Numbered from the stretch's first letter, positions 44,568-56,615 are shown. The stretch: DNA of 64,000 nucleotides from Rhizopus arrhizus (GCA_024220505.1 JAKZZE010000011.1:496001-560000), one strand, 5' to 3'. Numbers and translations are program-made. Notes: generated by a model from the sequence alone, not told the origin.

Positions 44568-45570
44568 TTATTCTACACTGGGCCTTAGTCCAATTCTTTG
44601 AAGAACATAAGTAGGCATACAGTAAACGGGATCAACCGATTTTAAACCGGGATAACCGAGCAAAGAAAGGCCAGTGAGGCCAAATAGCGTATGAAATACA
44701 TCAACCATGTCTCCCGGTCTATCTGATATGCCTCCCTTTTCAGGGTCTTGTGCTGACAAGATAAATCGAATCAGTTTATCTTTATCGATCCAGTGAGTAT
44801 TACCCAATGTCGATAGGGCAGACAAGACCCACCAAGAATAACACACATCTTCTAATTTTTGAGGTCTTCCGTTTAACCCACCATTTTTCAATTGTCTTTC
44901 ACATAGCCACCAACTAAGCAAATCCGTATCTACATGATGCAATGCATCCGCAATAGCCAACGCACTCACGCAGCAGAATATTTGGCCCGAGTGAGATTCT
45001 GAACCAGGTCGACTGCCAAACCCTCCATCATAATTCTTACATTTCAAGATCCATTCGACCGTCTTTTCTACATCAATCGCATCCAGACGTTTAAGTAGTG
45101 AACAGCAGCAGAGTGCAATATAAGCAAATCGAGAATCGACTTCTCCCCAAGCGTCACCTCGAAATGAACCATCTTGATTTTGTAAAGACTGAATGTCTAG
45201 GAATAAAATTCAGTTTAAAAATATCCAGTGTTTCATTATACTTACAATTTATGACTTTGTCTACATCAATCACTTCCAAGGCATCCAATGTAATCAAAAC
45301 CTGAACAGCTGATAAGGTGCAAGTAATATGGGTATCATGACCCGTATGAGCACTAAAGCCTCCATTGCTTTGTTGAAGACTTTTTACATAACTAATCACT
45401 TCTTCTCTTGGTAAAGCGTCAATGTGATTCATCAAGTCAAGTGCTGTTAATCCCCAATAAATGCCATTCAAACGCAAGTGTTCTGTAAGCCAATATTCAA
45501 GCTCATCTTGTCTTTTATCTAAACATTGGATATATTTCACATGAAGTGGTATCAATAACTCTTCTTCCAT
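44568..45570 (-). CDS. BET2: Rab geranylgeranyltransferase beta subunit
   Basis: Exons 45246-45570 and 44568-45196 (49-bp intron) encode 317 residues. The prenyltransferase beta-barrel repeats are clear: [72 protein letters not shown] and [19 protein letters not shown]. Zinc ligands are the D and C of EDVCYSWW and the H of [13 protein letters not shown]. The enzyme double-geranylgeranylates Rab/Ypt GTPases with Bet4 and the escort protein. It shares a 75-bp divergent promoter with the LARP7-like gene. Confidence 0.96.
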
Positions 45571-45645
45571 CGCGATCCTTTTTAAGAAAAGATTTAAAAA
45601 AAAAAAAAAAAAAAAAACAGCCTTTTTCTTTTTTTTTATTAAAAA

Positions 45646-46886
45646 ATGTCAGAAGAAAGACAACATAAAATTGCTAAAATATTAGAAGCTTATTTTAGTG
45701 ATGCCAACTTGATGTGGGATAAGTTTATGCTGAGTAAGATCAAGGCTGATGCTGAAGGCTGTAAGTTTTTCAATAGGCACATATCATCATCTAAACTCAA
45801 AGAAATAGTTGTTCCTTTCGAAACATTATGCAAACTACAAAAATTCAAAGCATTAGGAGCAAAGCCTGAAGAAATTAGAGAATGTGCCAGAATACATTCA
45901 CTTTCAAGACTAAAGGTAAATAATAATATAAAAAAGAGTGCTTTACGCGCATAATAACTGTCTATAAAAAAGTTAAGTGTGGATGACAAGAGTATTGCAC
46001 GTATAAAACCCATCAAATCCAACAAAGACGATCTATTGGATGAATGGTCAATCTATGTAGAGGGCTTAACAAAACCATATCAAACAGAAGGATCAATTGC
46101 TAAACTATTTACAACACACATTGGAAATGTTACTCGTGTTCATATACCAGAAAATAGATTTGGAAAGAAACAGTTTATGGGGTTTTGTTTTATTGAGTTT
46201 GATGATCAAGAAGATGTAAATAAGGCAGCTCAATTGATATCTGAAAAACGATTGCCAAACCTCAACTTACGCGTCATGTCAAAGTAAAAAAAAAAAATAC
46301 AAGACATTTATTAAAGAAAATCAATTGAATTTGATATAGGATCGAATGGAACAAGTATAAGGATGAATATTTAAAGAGGTTTGACGAAAGGAAAAAGATG
46401 ATAAGAGAACTGTGGCAGGAACACGAAAATAAACGAAGACAAGAAGAAGCAGTGGAGCAAAATGAAACGAAAAGATCAAAAGGAGAGAAAGATAATACGG
46501 TTGAATATCAAAAGGGTGTGATTGTCTTTGTAGATAATCTTCATCCAGGATGCTCAAAAACAACGGTCGCGCAATTATTGAAAACCTCTGGTGTTTCTGT
46601 TGCTTATGTGACACCCAAGAAAAGAGGATTACCTTCAGTCCATGTTCGTTTGAATAATTCTGAGGATGCTCAAAAATTGCAAGCTTATTTTGAAGAGCAT
46701 CCTACGATACAGGAGACAGAAAAGGACACTGTAGGTAAATCAAGCGATAAGCATGGTACAGATACATTGAAATTAAGGATTTTACAAGGTATGTTATGTA
46801 ATACTTTAGGAAGCAAAGAGTAAAACTTATTTATACACATCAAAGGTACCGAAGAAAAGTTGTATTGGGAAAACGACACTAGATAA
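45646..46886 (+). CDS. La-related protein 7 family (LARP7/Pof8), La module plus xRRM
   Basis: Exons 45646-45915, 45973-46283, 46340-46788 and 46846-46886 give 356 residues. The La motif is at the N-terminus (ILEAYFSDANLMWDKFML, ETLCKLQKFKALG), then RRM1 (WSIYVEGLTKPY, FMGFCFIEFDDQEDVNKA), a basic/acidic linker, and a C-terminal xRRM (GVIVFVDNLHPGCSKTTVAQ, KLRILQGTEEKLYWENDT). LARP7-family proteins bind U-tailed RNAs: 7SK or U6 in animals, telomerase RNA and U6 in fission yeast (Pof8). Genuine La has a different second RRM, so LARP7/Pof8 is preferred. Two of the three acceptors used are AAG. Confidence 0.88.
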
Positions 46887-47329
46887 TGTTTTACTCTTTA
46901 TTTAAATGTCACATTAGAATACAATGAAAAAAAAAAAATTGTTCAATACTTACAAATGCTGTACACATGCAAAATATGAGTCATATAAGAAAAGAAGATA
47001 ATCACCCATCCCTTTTCTCTTGCTTTTGTTGTATTGTTCCACTGACTATAACAATGGGTTGTTGATTACTTTATTATTCTTACAGTGTCTTCAATTTAAA
47101 TCCTATTCTTTTAGAAAGTAAACGAAAACTCTAAACGACTTGTAGTCAGCAAAAGTACCTGAAGCACAAGTAAACAAAGCATGAAAAGAGCCCAATTGAT
47201 TTCGCGATGAATGAAAAGGATGGTTTGAAATGTGAGCCAATCATTTTTAATTTATTTTTGTAAAACGTCATTCGTTGATTTTTTTTTTCTTTTTTCTGTT
47301 TTTTCTTTTTTTTTTTTCTAAACAATATA
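46887..47329. other. Intergenic region upstream of HAP5
   Basis: About 440 bp, with T-rich runs directly before the HAP5 start. No gene recognised. Confidence 0.5.
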
Positions 47330-48352
47330 ATGGCCAGTCACCCACACCAGGAGCCACAACACGCTCATCATGAACTTCATGCACAGCCCATGACTCAAAC
47401 GTACCAAACTCCTATTACAAATACAGCAGCAGGAGCAGCAGGTCACCCACAGGCAACGACGACAGGACAACCTGTCTTTGATTTATCCAAGTTTTGGCAA
47501 GAAGAAATGGGAAATGCTGAAAGATTTGATTCTGATTTTAAGAATCACGCACTTCCTTTAGCTAGAATTAAAAAAGTGATGAAGACAGACCATGAAGTGA
47601 AGGTAAATTGATAGATATGCTGTGTAGTAAGATAGAATAATATGATTATTATGAAAATAGATGATTAGTGCAGAGGTAATATAAATGATTATTTTTTTTT
47701 TTTTTTGCTGCATATCGTTTTAATATTATTGGATGGAATTTGTTTTAGGCTCCAATTTTATTTGCTAAAGGATGTGAAATATTTATTACTGAATTAACGA
47801 AACGCGCTTGGTAATATGATGATATGATAAGAGTGATGCTTATGAATAGAATAGGGTTCACGCTGAAGAGAATAAACGTCGTACGTTACAAAGATCAGAT
47901 ATTGCCACTGCTATTTCTAAGACTGATATGTGTGATTTTTTGATTGATATTGTACCAAGAGAAGAGGCAGTTAAATCAAATGCGGTTTATGATCATCAAA
48001 CTGCTTATGCTAGTAATACTGCTGCTACTGCTGCTACTGCTAACTATTATCCTCAACAATATGCTGTTGATACAGCTAGTTATTATCCTCAATTACCTCA
48101 GGTAAACTAAAATAAATTTCACATTCATCTACTGACAATTCACAGTTTACGAGTGATCAAATGCAACAATATCAAATGCAATTACAACAATTTGCTCAAC
48201 AACAACAGCAGCAGCAGCATCAACAGCAGCATCTTCCTCATCCACAAGATCCTTCTCAACCACAACCACCTCAACAATCACAACCACAACCACCATCTTA
48301 TCAAACACAAGATCAACAACATTCAGAAAATGAGACGAAATCAAGTGAATAA
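47330..48352 (+). CDS. HAP5: CCAAT-binding factor subunit HAP5/NF-YC
   Basis: Exons 47330-47602, 47749-47810, 47855-48101 and 48146-48352 encode 262 residues. The histone fold is [20 protein letters not shown], then [13 protein letters not shown], then [42 protein letters not shown] and FLIDIVPRE, nearly identical to NF-YC across eukaryotes. The C-terminus is Gln/Pro-rich (activation-type). HAP5 pairs with HAP3 and then HAP2 to bind CCAAT boxes and controls respiratory, iron and redox genes. Introns fall inside the fold at phase-consistent sites. Confidence 0.97.
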
Positions 48353-48437
48353 AGAAAATAGATTTTTTTTTAATAAAAAAAAAAGGGATTATGTTATATA
48401 TACATGAATTGATATTATTATTATTATTATTGTATGA

Positions 48438-48743
48438 TTAATTCAATAAGAATTGTATGGATGGAAGATGATATTCATTTGTCCACTGTCTTCGTTGAAT
48501 GGGTGGTAAGATTGGTTTAGAAAATAAATCTGCAAAGTAAGGATCTCGTTTGGCATGTATCCGAAGGTGTCGATTGAGTTCATCTGTTCTTGAAAATCGT
48601 TTTGGACAATAACTGCATCCGTGTGGCTTTTCTCCTGTATGAATTCTGATGTGACGAGTACGATGCTCTAGTCTCACAAATGCTTTTGGGCAAGATGGAC
48701 ATGGATAAGGACGTGGTTTGTTGATTGTCTTTTGATAATACAT
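48438..48743 (-). CDS. Short C2H2 zinc-finger protein, Mig1/CreA-type fingers
   Basis: A 101-residue intronless frame. Two classical C2H2 fingers are present: [23 protein letters not shown] and [23 protein letters not shown] (split in two here), joined by TGEKP. The recognition helices (RLEHRTRH and RTDELNRH) match the GC-box readers Mig1/CreA. After the fingers are only 35 residues. Full-length Mig1/CreA regulators are several hundred residues long, so this is a compact stand-alone DNA-binding protein or a truncated paralogue. Convergent with HAP5, 85 bp apart. Confidence 0.85.
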   Translation of the reverse strand: MYYQKTINKPRPYPCPSCPKAFVRLEHRTRHIRIHTGEKPHGCSYCPKRFSRTDELNRHLRIHAKRDPYFADLFSKPILPPIQRRQWTNEYHLPSIQFLLN

Positions 48744-49474
48744 TGATTAAAGAACAAGAAAAAAAAAATATAAAAAAAATAAACAATATTTATAGTTTAG
48801 TTCGGAAATAGAAAGGAGCAACTTGTTGACAGTCTGTGCTATTAGGAGTTGAATAGAAAAGGGGAAAGAGGTTGATGTGTTTAGTTTATTAGTCATTTTC
48901 ATTTAGAGCTTAATTTTTTATTGTTTGGATCCGCATTATTATGTAATACAATTAAATATCACATGCTTTTATTTTACTCCTCATTTTATATGAAACTTTA
49001 TTATGATCAACACCAAAAGAATAAATAAATGGATTCTATTGAATACAAAAAAACAAACATTAATTTTTTATAAAAATACAAAATAAAAAATAAAAAAAAA
49101 AATCATCCGTTCATTTAAACATAACCTGAATCTCCCGTTGTGTGATACCAAAAATGAATGTAGTAACAGCTCATTTTTATTATTTTATTTTATAACCCCA
49201 TTTGGTATTTTAAAGAAAAAAAAAAAAAGCATATGAAAATAATGGTTACAATCCCCCCCCCAGAATGAATCAAATAGACTTTATTTGATCCCTCCTTTTC
49301 TAATTCAACCTTTTTTGTTATTGATCACTCCCTTTGTAAAAATGACAACATTTATTTCTTGTTGTCAATCGACTCTTTTAAACTATTTCTTTTCTGATGA
49401 TCAAAACAGTAACTTTTAAAAGTAGAGTTGTTTACTTGCAACTATTTAAAAATTACGCGTCATCATTTTCATAT

Positions 49475-49505
<31 letters not shown>

Positions 49506-49753
49506 TTTTCTTTATCGTTTTCTTCTTTTCTGCACCCCTCTTTTGATCCTTGTTGTATTAAATTAATTCTCCCTGTTTTGATGTCAATTAAAGCGGCAAT
49601 ATCTTCCCCCCAAAAATGTCAATAAAATTTAGTATGTCTTTTAAGGAGTTATAAACTATTCTCCCTTTCTTTTTAATTTAATCCAAAAAAAAAAAAAAAA
49701 TGAAAAAGAAAGAGAGAAAGAGAGAGAGAGAGAGAAAGAAAGAGGAGCAAAAT
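48744..49753. other. Intergenic region with C-run and CT microsatellite
   Basis: About 1 kb, AT-rich. It holds a C9 run (49253-49261), a C10 run followed by (CT)n (49475-49504), an A16 tract, and a GA-rich tract (49705-49745) next to the TPK 3' end. No gene recognised. Confidence 0.6.
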
Positions 49754-50797
49754 TTATTGAACAGAAAGTTTAATTTCAACTGTCCAAACAACAGGAGAAT
49801 CAGTTGTGATTTCAATTAATTCATTATTGAGTACATTACATGTACTTATTCTTCCACCAAATTGACAGTGAAGATTATCTATTTTACTGTGAATCAATAG
49901 ACTAAATAATAATAAATTATATGCTTTACCCATATCCCATTTTAAACCATGAGAACTTATAACAGCTGGTGCACTAACAGGTATCACTCCACAAGTTGGT
50001 CCTATTTTTTTTAAAGTGTAAATCATCACTTCTTAAAATAATTCGTATTTACCTTCCAAATCCAATTGACAGTGAATATGATGTTTACCCTTTCATTTGA
50101 TTAATAAAATTCATAATATTCATTCTATTCTAGTTTACCTTGTCCAATAACATGGTTAAATTTTCACTACTAACCAAAATAACTTTCTTTTCTACTTGAT
50201 CCTTTAAAGTATATAATACATGAATACTTGACATTGTTTGATCAAATCTTCCACCTAAAGCTGGTGTAGCCACAATATCATACTAGATAAATTATTATTG
50301 AGCATTTATACAAAACCAAGCTTTTCTCGTACTATTTCATTGTTCTCTTTTTCTTTTTCATTTAATAAGTATACACACTTCATAAAATCATTCGAGTCTT
50401 GTTCGTCTACTTTTGTAATCTTTACATTTTTGGATTCATAATATTCCCAAACATCAGGTCGAATAGAATCCAAGTCTCCTCTAATTTCATCGGGAATGAA
50501 TCTGGTTCACTAGAATTAGTCTTGTATAATCAACCTTCATTCATTTACTTTTCTAATAAAGCTTTATCATGTTTAAACGCATCATAAAGTCTATTCGAAC
50601 CTCCATCTGCTACTAACTTTATACAAGCTATGACATGATTTAATATAGGCTATAACAATTTATTCTTTCCAAGTACCATTGTCCCATAGCTTATGAAATA
50701 TATCCAATCGAGTAATGGGTTGGTTTAATATAATTAAACAAAATTTATTTCCTATTTTGTTTGATAGAATACTCGAAGGATACCAGTGCGTTGTCAT
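49754..50797 (-). CDS. THI80: Thiamine pyrophosphokinase
   Basis: Six exons on the minus strand (50677-50797, 50549-50627, 50333-50501, 50139-50282, 50053-50089, 49754-50001) encode 265 residues. Catalytic region: ACIKLVADGGSNRLYDAF, then IPDEIRGDLDSIRPDVWEYY and VDEQDSNDFMKC, containing the Asp residues that bind Mg-ATP. Then PALGGRFDQTMSSIHVL. The C-terminal TPK_B1 domain reads GPTCGVIPVSAPAVISSHGLKWD and FGGRISTCNVLNNE, ending SPVVWTVEI. The enzyme converts thiamine plus ATP to TPP, the ligand of the riboswitch near THI5. No aptamer-like sequence was seen in this gene. Confidence 0.93.
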
Positions 50798-51240
50798 TTG
50801 CCCCAAAAAGAAAAACAATAAGAAAAAAAAAAAAAAAAAAAAAAAGTAGCACTCCCTGTGCGCACATTCATGAATGAAACTGAGACATTTTTTCCCCTTG
50901 CATTTAACACTCCACTTTTCATGCAAATAAACTCACTTTATTTAGAAAATGAATTCCTGCCTTCATGCAAGAGAGTTGCTTCTTTTCATGTTGTAATTAT
51001 AATAATAACATAACCAAATATGATTGGCAATCGAACAAAAATGTGTTTTTTCCTTTGTAAAAATAGTAATGTCTTAAAGTGTTTCGTGCTGGTAAATAAT
51101 ACACATATTTGAAGGGGTTTTTTTTGATTTATGTTTAAATTATAAGGCTCCCCTTTGTATGATTGAAAATAGCAAACATTTTTTAATTCATTTAATAATA
51201 ATAATAATTATTTCTTTTCTTTTCTTTTTTCTCTTTTCTC
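50798..51240. other. Divergent promoter region of THI80 and the coiled-coil gene
   Basis: About 440 bp with an A24 tract (50822-50845). It serves two genes transcribed away from it. No aptamer or repeat seen. Confidence 0.5.
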
Positions 51241-52590
51241 ATGTTTGCAAAGTCAAAGCGATTTCCTTCTAGTACGACCCATAGAATTAATATCGAGTAT
51301 TAATCAACTATTGTAATAGTCGGTAAAGATTATATTCCTGGACCTGGTGAATATGATGTCAGTGTGGATGCTAGCAGTCGACATAAACGTTATGGATTTC
51401 TTTCTCAATCAGATCGATTTACAGAAGGTACAAGAGTAGTCAATATCACTAGTAAATAATATTTCAAAGTAGAACACGCTGAAGATGATGGCTATTCGAC
51501 CAGTACACTCTCGAGTGAAATAATACCAAAGAAATCAATGCAAAAAGAACATGAGACACTCATTAGCAAATTAAAACGAATGGAATCCACTGTTCAAGCA
51601 TTAGAAAATGAAAAGAAATCAATTCAGCTAACAAAGGATATGGAACTGGCTGATGTTCGATCAAAAAATGCTTCCTTTCAAAAGACCGTAAGACTTGTCA
51701 ATTTAGTCTCTTTTTTTTTTTGCGATAGCTTTCTGTATAGGTCAATCGATTAGAAAAATTATTGAAAGCAAGTACTTGGCAAAGACGAATAGAACAGATA
51801 GAATCAGGTTATAAAAAGAAATTGGTAGAAAAGGAACATCAAATCATCCAGCTACAACAATGTCTTGAAAGCAAGACGGTCGAGACAGACATCATACAGC
51901 ACAGGCAACAAAGCCAAATGGAAGAATTGTTGAATGGACTTCGAGATAAGGATGAACAGATGGAAACCCTTCATAAAGAAATAACTCTGAGAGAACACAA
52001 AATAAAGAAATATGAACAACTTTACGCAGAACAAAAGATTCAAATCAGCTCTGATCAAGAAGAATTAGTCAACATAAGACATCAACTAAAGGACTCGGAC
52101 GAGAGACGAAACGATTTGACAAAGCGCCTAGAGAAGCAAGAACTGAATCTGATTGAGCAGTACCAAAAGATAGAAGAACAAGCAACGCTGATCGTTGGAC
52201 TTCAAAAACAATTCAAGCTTTACCGTCAGTACATCACTCGTCCAAGAGAGACGCAGTGCACGTCACATATCAAAGAACTCAATCAGCTATTGACTGAACT
52301 GAATGAAGCCAAGAAATTTATTAATCAACAAGCGATTTTGATGGATGGCCTTAAATCGAATATCCATTGGCTTAACTCAAGATGTCGTCAAGCAGAACAA
52401 TCGTTACTGGACATGCGTCTCGATCGATCACAGCAAACCCAGTTTTATCAATTCTTTTTTCAGCAAACCTTTGCATCTATCAAATGCCAAGAAACTGAGC
52501 ATTTAGAAAGTAAGAATTTTTACTTGTTAAACCAGTATAAAAGTTTAATTTTTTTCTTTTCTTCTAGTCAAAATAAATAATCACAATTAA
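51241..52590 (+). CDS. HMMR-like coiled-coil protein
   Basis: Exons 51241-51271, 51320-51427, 51473-51687, 51741-52509 and 52568-52590 encode 381 residues. The first join gives MFAKSKRFPSIGKDYIPGPGEYDVS, and HKRYGFLSQSDRFTE follows, which resembles the N-terminal repeat-like motif of the hyaluronan-mediated motility receptor (HMMR/RHAMM), a spindle and centrosome protein. Residues from about 70 to 360 are a near-continuous coiled coil (KEHETLISKLKRMESTVQAL, EKEHQIIQLQQCLESKT). Without the first intron the frame has a stop at 51301. A microtubule or spindle-pole role is inference from the family. The last exon is 23 nt. Confidence 0.7.
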
Positions 52591-52763
52591 TATGCCACCC
52601 CCCCCCTTTTTTTTTTTTTTCAAAGCTATTTTTATGACAACATAAAATCAGTGAATAAGCATTGTATATCTCAAGTATAAGTTACTATGTCGACGAAAGC
52701 AAATGGAAAAGTGTTTTTTTTCTTCCTACGAGTGATCATTTAACAATATTAAATAAAAAGCAT

Positions 52764-54661
52764 TTATTGAACTCTAAACGTATGCGGACGACCAAACAGA
52801 GCACGATCCTGTCCACCGGGTGAACCATAAATTGTGATTGGTATTTGGCAATCAAACGTACTGACTTCTATATCTTGTAGGCTTTGATAGTGTCTATGTC
52901 TTTCATCTGTATTAATTGGTATAAAAGGTGAATCTAAACCAGTGATAAATTCAAATTTCAAATAATATTTCAAAGACACTACGGAATGTTAACATACAAT
53001 ACCCTCTGGTCATTAAGCTTACCTCCTGTAGTTTGAAAATCGGGTGAAGAAGTAGCGGGTATAGGTAGTGAAAAGGAAAGACGTTTATTGCCTAAACAAA
53101 ATGAGTGAAAGTCAGAATGCATCTTTCGCGAGACCCGCGCGATTTGTTGTTGTGTCCTTAAGGCAATCGTGTCTTCTACTACTTCAGAACTTTCTAAAAA
53201 AATGGATATCTTATAAGTCGATAAGGTGGCTTCACTAAAGTCCAAGATGCCCATCACAGGTTCACCCAATCGATGCGCTGTTTTGATCAAGTGTAATTTA
53301 GCAACACGTTGGTTGTTTTTATAAATATCGTACATTGCTATCACTCTACAGGTTAGAATACTGTATACAGTATATATACATCATTCGAGTACCTTTCCTG
53401 CTACTGTGTGTAATGCGTGAAACTATTTGTGAACATGATCGATTAACAGCACCTCTTTCATGTTCTCTTTCCTCTTCTTCTTCGTAGGCTTCACTTTCGC
53501 GTCGCGTAATCTCGTGTCTTGATTTCTTATTATCCAACAACTCATTCACATAATCTATAAACGCTTTCTTTTCTTCCATGACTCGGGTAGATGATGATGA
53601 TGATCGACGCTTGACATGTACCGTGTCTGATTTGACTTCTTTTACTATCGCTTGATCCTCTTTACCAAGTATTACCGGATTCATCAAGTCATAAATAGGC
53701 CTTGATCCATTCTCAGAAACATGATTCAATACCCGAAATCGAATCTGAGCTACTTGACCTTGATTGACTTTACTGTTACTTGTGGCTCTTTGTGCGCCCA
53801 CAACCAGATAATAATTAAATCGTACTGCTTTCCCTCTGTGAGAAGGTGGAATGTCATGAGGTAATGGAACCTTATAAGTATCTATCATCGCTTGTTATTA
53901 ATGATATCTATTTCTATTATTATTTTACATTGTTTTGTTTCTCCTGGTTCTAGATCAAGATCAATAAATAAAATAGAAGGTGAAGTAGAAAAGACAGGTA
54001 AAGTACGCGTATCTATTTTAAAAAAGTTTAATAAAGAAGTTTCAAAACACACTCTTTGCTTTACCCATAAACGTATCTGATTTAACTAAACCACCACCTA
54101 ATCCGCCTTGAGGACTATTATAATGTCTTAATGAATCAAACTCATTCATGTTGATCAATTGTGGGTCAACTACAAAGCTTCCAACAACTTGAACAAATCC
54201 ACATAGTAAATGTTCAGTTTTTATAGTCTGTGAAAGTGTTGATAGCCTTCTGAGTGAAGGATAAGAGGCTGCAGAATCCAAAGAACTTCTTGGACTCATT
54301 GTTGTTGTATCCATACTTGTTCTCGGAGAACCCAACTCGATAGCAATCGGGTCTTCTGCAGATGCTGCTACTGTAGATGTTCGACTTAAGAAGGAAGTTA
54401 GTGAAGATATAAGGCGAGTAGATTGAGTTGGTTGAAGTTGAACAGTAGAAGAAGAACGCGTCATGGGAGTTGAACGTGTTGTGATTGTAGTCGTAGCTGT
54501 AGTTGGTTTAATAGGATTTGTAAATGAGATGGTGCAAGACAGCGTCTCACCAGCATAAAACACAGCACCTTGTGAAAAGGTAGTTGTTACTAATAAACCA
54601 ATGTTTGCATTTTAAAAAAGAAACAGGTGCTTTTATGTTACATTTTACCCAACACACTCAT
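52764..54661 (-). CDS. RGP1: Rgp1-type subunit of the Ric1-Rgp1 Golgi GEF
   Basis: Six exons on the minus strand (54649-54661, 54065-54589, 53929-54012, 53393-53881, 53023-53343, 52764-52978) encode 548 residues. The N-terminal arrestin-like strand is FYAGETLSCTISFTNP. The Rgp1 core has YKVPLPHDIPPSHRGKAVRFNYYLVVGAQR and SENGSRPIYDLMNPVIL (shown in parts). The C-terminus has YKISIFLESSEVVEDTIALR and VSLKYYLKFEFITG. A Ser/Thr-rich insert sits at 40-160. Ric1-Rgp1 activates Ypt6/Rab6 at the late Golgi. The first coding exon is only 13 nt, and one acceptor is GAG (53344). Confidence 0.85.
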
Positions 54662-55039
54662 TATTATTGCAAAATAATTTGTTTGAAAAATAAAATAAAA
54701 TAAACAAATGCAGTAGACCGCTTGTTAAATTCAATTTATGGAACAACCAAGTTAATTTCTTCTGAAAAATACTTTTTTTATATGCATAAGTTAAATATAG
54801 CACATTTACTTCATTATTATGCGGTAAAGTCCATTGAAATATCGAATGACTGACTTATGTATTTACTTTTTAGATGCAATATAAAATGTATTTTTGATAA
54901 TAGTAAAATATTTCTTGTGCATATAAAACAATAAAGAAGCCGTCAAATATGGAATATGCTATTGACGCTTTCTTAGTGTAAAGAGACGATTTGGAGAGAA
55001 AAATGTAATTTTAATTAGACTTTGTTTAAAATAAGCTCG
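54662..55039. other. Intergenic region
   Basis: About 380 bp, AT-rich. Between the RGP1 start and the 3' end of the cyclophilin gene; nothing recognised. Confidence 0.5.
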
Positions 55040-56517
55040 CTATCGTTTTCTTTTACTATCATCATCTCTTCTACTACTATGTCTATCTCTACTATCGTTC
55101 CTTCTTCGGTATTTCTCTCTACTATCATCTCTTCTTCTACTGCTTTTTTCATCATCTCTTCTGCTAGAATATCTGTCTCGACTACCATCTCTTCTTCTAT
55201 ATCTATCTTTACTGTCATCCCTTCTTCTTCTATCCCTACTATCATCCCTTCTTCTTCTATCCCTACTGCTATCCTCATCTCTTTTTCTTTTATAATCTCT
55301 CTTGTCGAATACCAAATCATAATCACGTTTATCATTATTTTCTCCTTCTTCTCTGTATCTTGTTCGCTTTGTCAAATTATCAAATCCTCCCATAGATTCT
55401 TTGCTTGCCCCTGTACGTTTGGCGATCCAATCTTTATGAAGCTTAGATACTGACTGTGAGAAATCAACATGAATACGACGATCATCAATCAAGACAGATT
55501 GCATTTTAAAATATGCCTAACCCAGCATGTTAACTTTTTATCTATAGGAATGCTATTACTATGTACCTCTTCTGCGTCTTCTTTATTTTCAAATTCTACA
55601 AAAGCATAGCTTAGTGAATCCCCTGTCTGTCTATCACGAATAATTTCACAACTGTGAATAAGTCCAAATCTTGAAAAGATCATTTCTAAATCTTCATCTC
55701 GAGTGACTGGGTTCAATTTGCAGACAAACAGGACATTCTCGGGCGGTTTAACTTCTGCAAATGGTAAATCGCCAATCATCTCCAATGTCAATGCATGTGC
55801 CTTTGCCTCTCTTGCACGCACACGCTTTTCTAATTCCTCTGGATCGCCCATCTCTTCCAAATCCTCATCCTCTCCAATTCGCATGGACTCGAGTTGCTCC
55901 TTGGTAGGCAAAGGGCTTTCGTCTGGAATAACAAGTCCATCTGGGTCAGGAAAAGGATCGTCCAAGACAACGGTATGTTTGATTCGTATGTCACGAAAGG
56001 GTCTACCTTGTTCATCGCAATAAGCTTCATTGATTTTATCGAGTACATCAAATCCTTCAGCAATCTCACCAAATAAAGTGTATTTGCCGTCCAAATAATC
56101 CAAATTTTCACCCAATGTGATGAAGAATTGACTACCACTCACGCCTCCTGTTTCAATCGAGGCATCAGCAGCAACGGCCATCGAGACCATTCCACGTCGA
56201 ACGTGTTTTAGTGTTGGATGAATCTCTGCTGGGAAATAACGTGAGCCACCCAAGAGCCCATACACCGATTGACCTTGATCTCCTTTTCCGGTAGGATCAC
56301 CTGTCTGTGCCATAAAATCCTTTTGAACATTGAAAAAGGGTGCGAAATTATAATACTTGATTTTACAAAGCTTTAAAAAGTTCAAAGTTGTCTTGGGACA
56401 TTCTTCTGTATACAAGTCAATCACAATGTCACCTAATGATGTTTCAATTAAAACAGACTATAAATAATGAGTAAGCTTTTCAATTATAAAAGGTTGTAAA
56501 GCAATGCTACTTGCCAT
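55040..56517 (-). CDS. Cyclophilin-RRM splicing-associated protein, PPIL4/CYP59-like
   Basis: Exons 56515-56517 (ATG only), 55567-56457 and 55040-55516 encode 456 residues. The cyclophilin domain starts [20 protein letters not shown] and contains [40 protein letters not shown] and [16 protein letters not shown]. An RRM follows ([34 protein letters not shown] across the intron, [15 protein letters not shown]). The C-terminus is Arg/Asp/Ser-rich ([10 protein letters not shown] repeats). PPIL4/CYP59 binds nascent RNA and the Pol II CTD near the spliceosome. The first intron starts GCAAGT right after the ATG, a GC-AG type donor. Confidence 0.9.
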
Positions 56518-56615
56518 CTATTTTTGTTAATTGTGTTAAGAAGAAGCGTAAAAACATTTTTGGCTTTTCGGAACCTTAAATACAATATTTTTTTTTTTTC
56601 TTTTTCTACTGTTTT

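Noticed and set aside
48147..48407. Repetitive Val/Asp and Asn/His-rich frames
   Set aside because: Shadows of the HAP5 Gln-rich tail.
51241..51303. In-frame stop (TAA at 51301) suggesting an HMMR-like pseudogene
   Set aside because: A 48-bp GTACGA...AATAG intron (51272-51319) removes it and restores the family N-terminus.
55015..55453. Frames rich in Ile/Glu (minus) and Ser/Ile (plus) over the cyclophilin tail
   Set aside because: Out-of-frame reading of the Arg/Asp/Ser repeats of the PPIL4-like protein.
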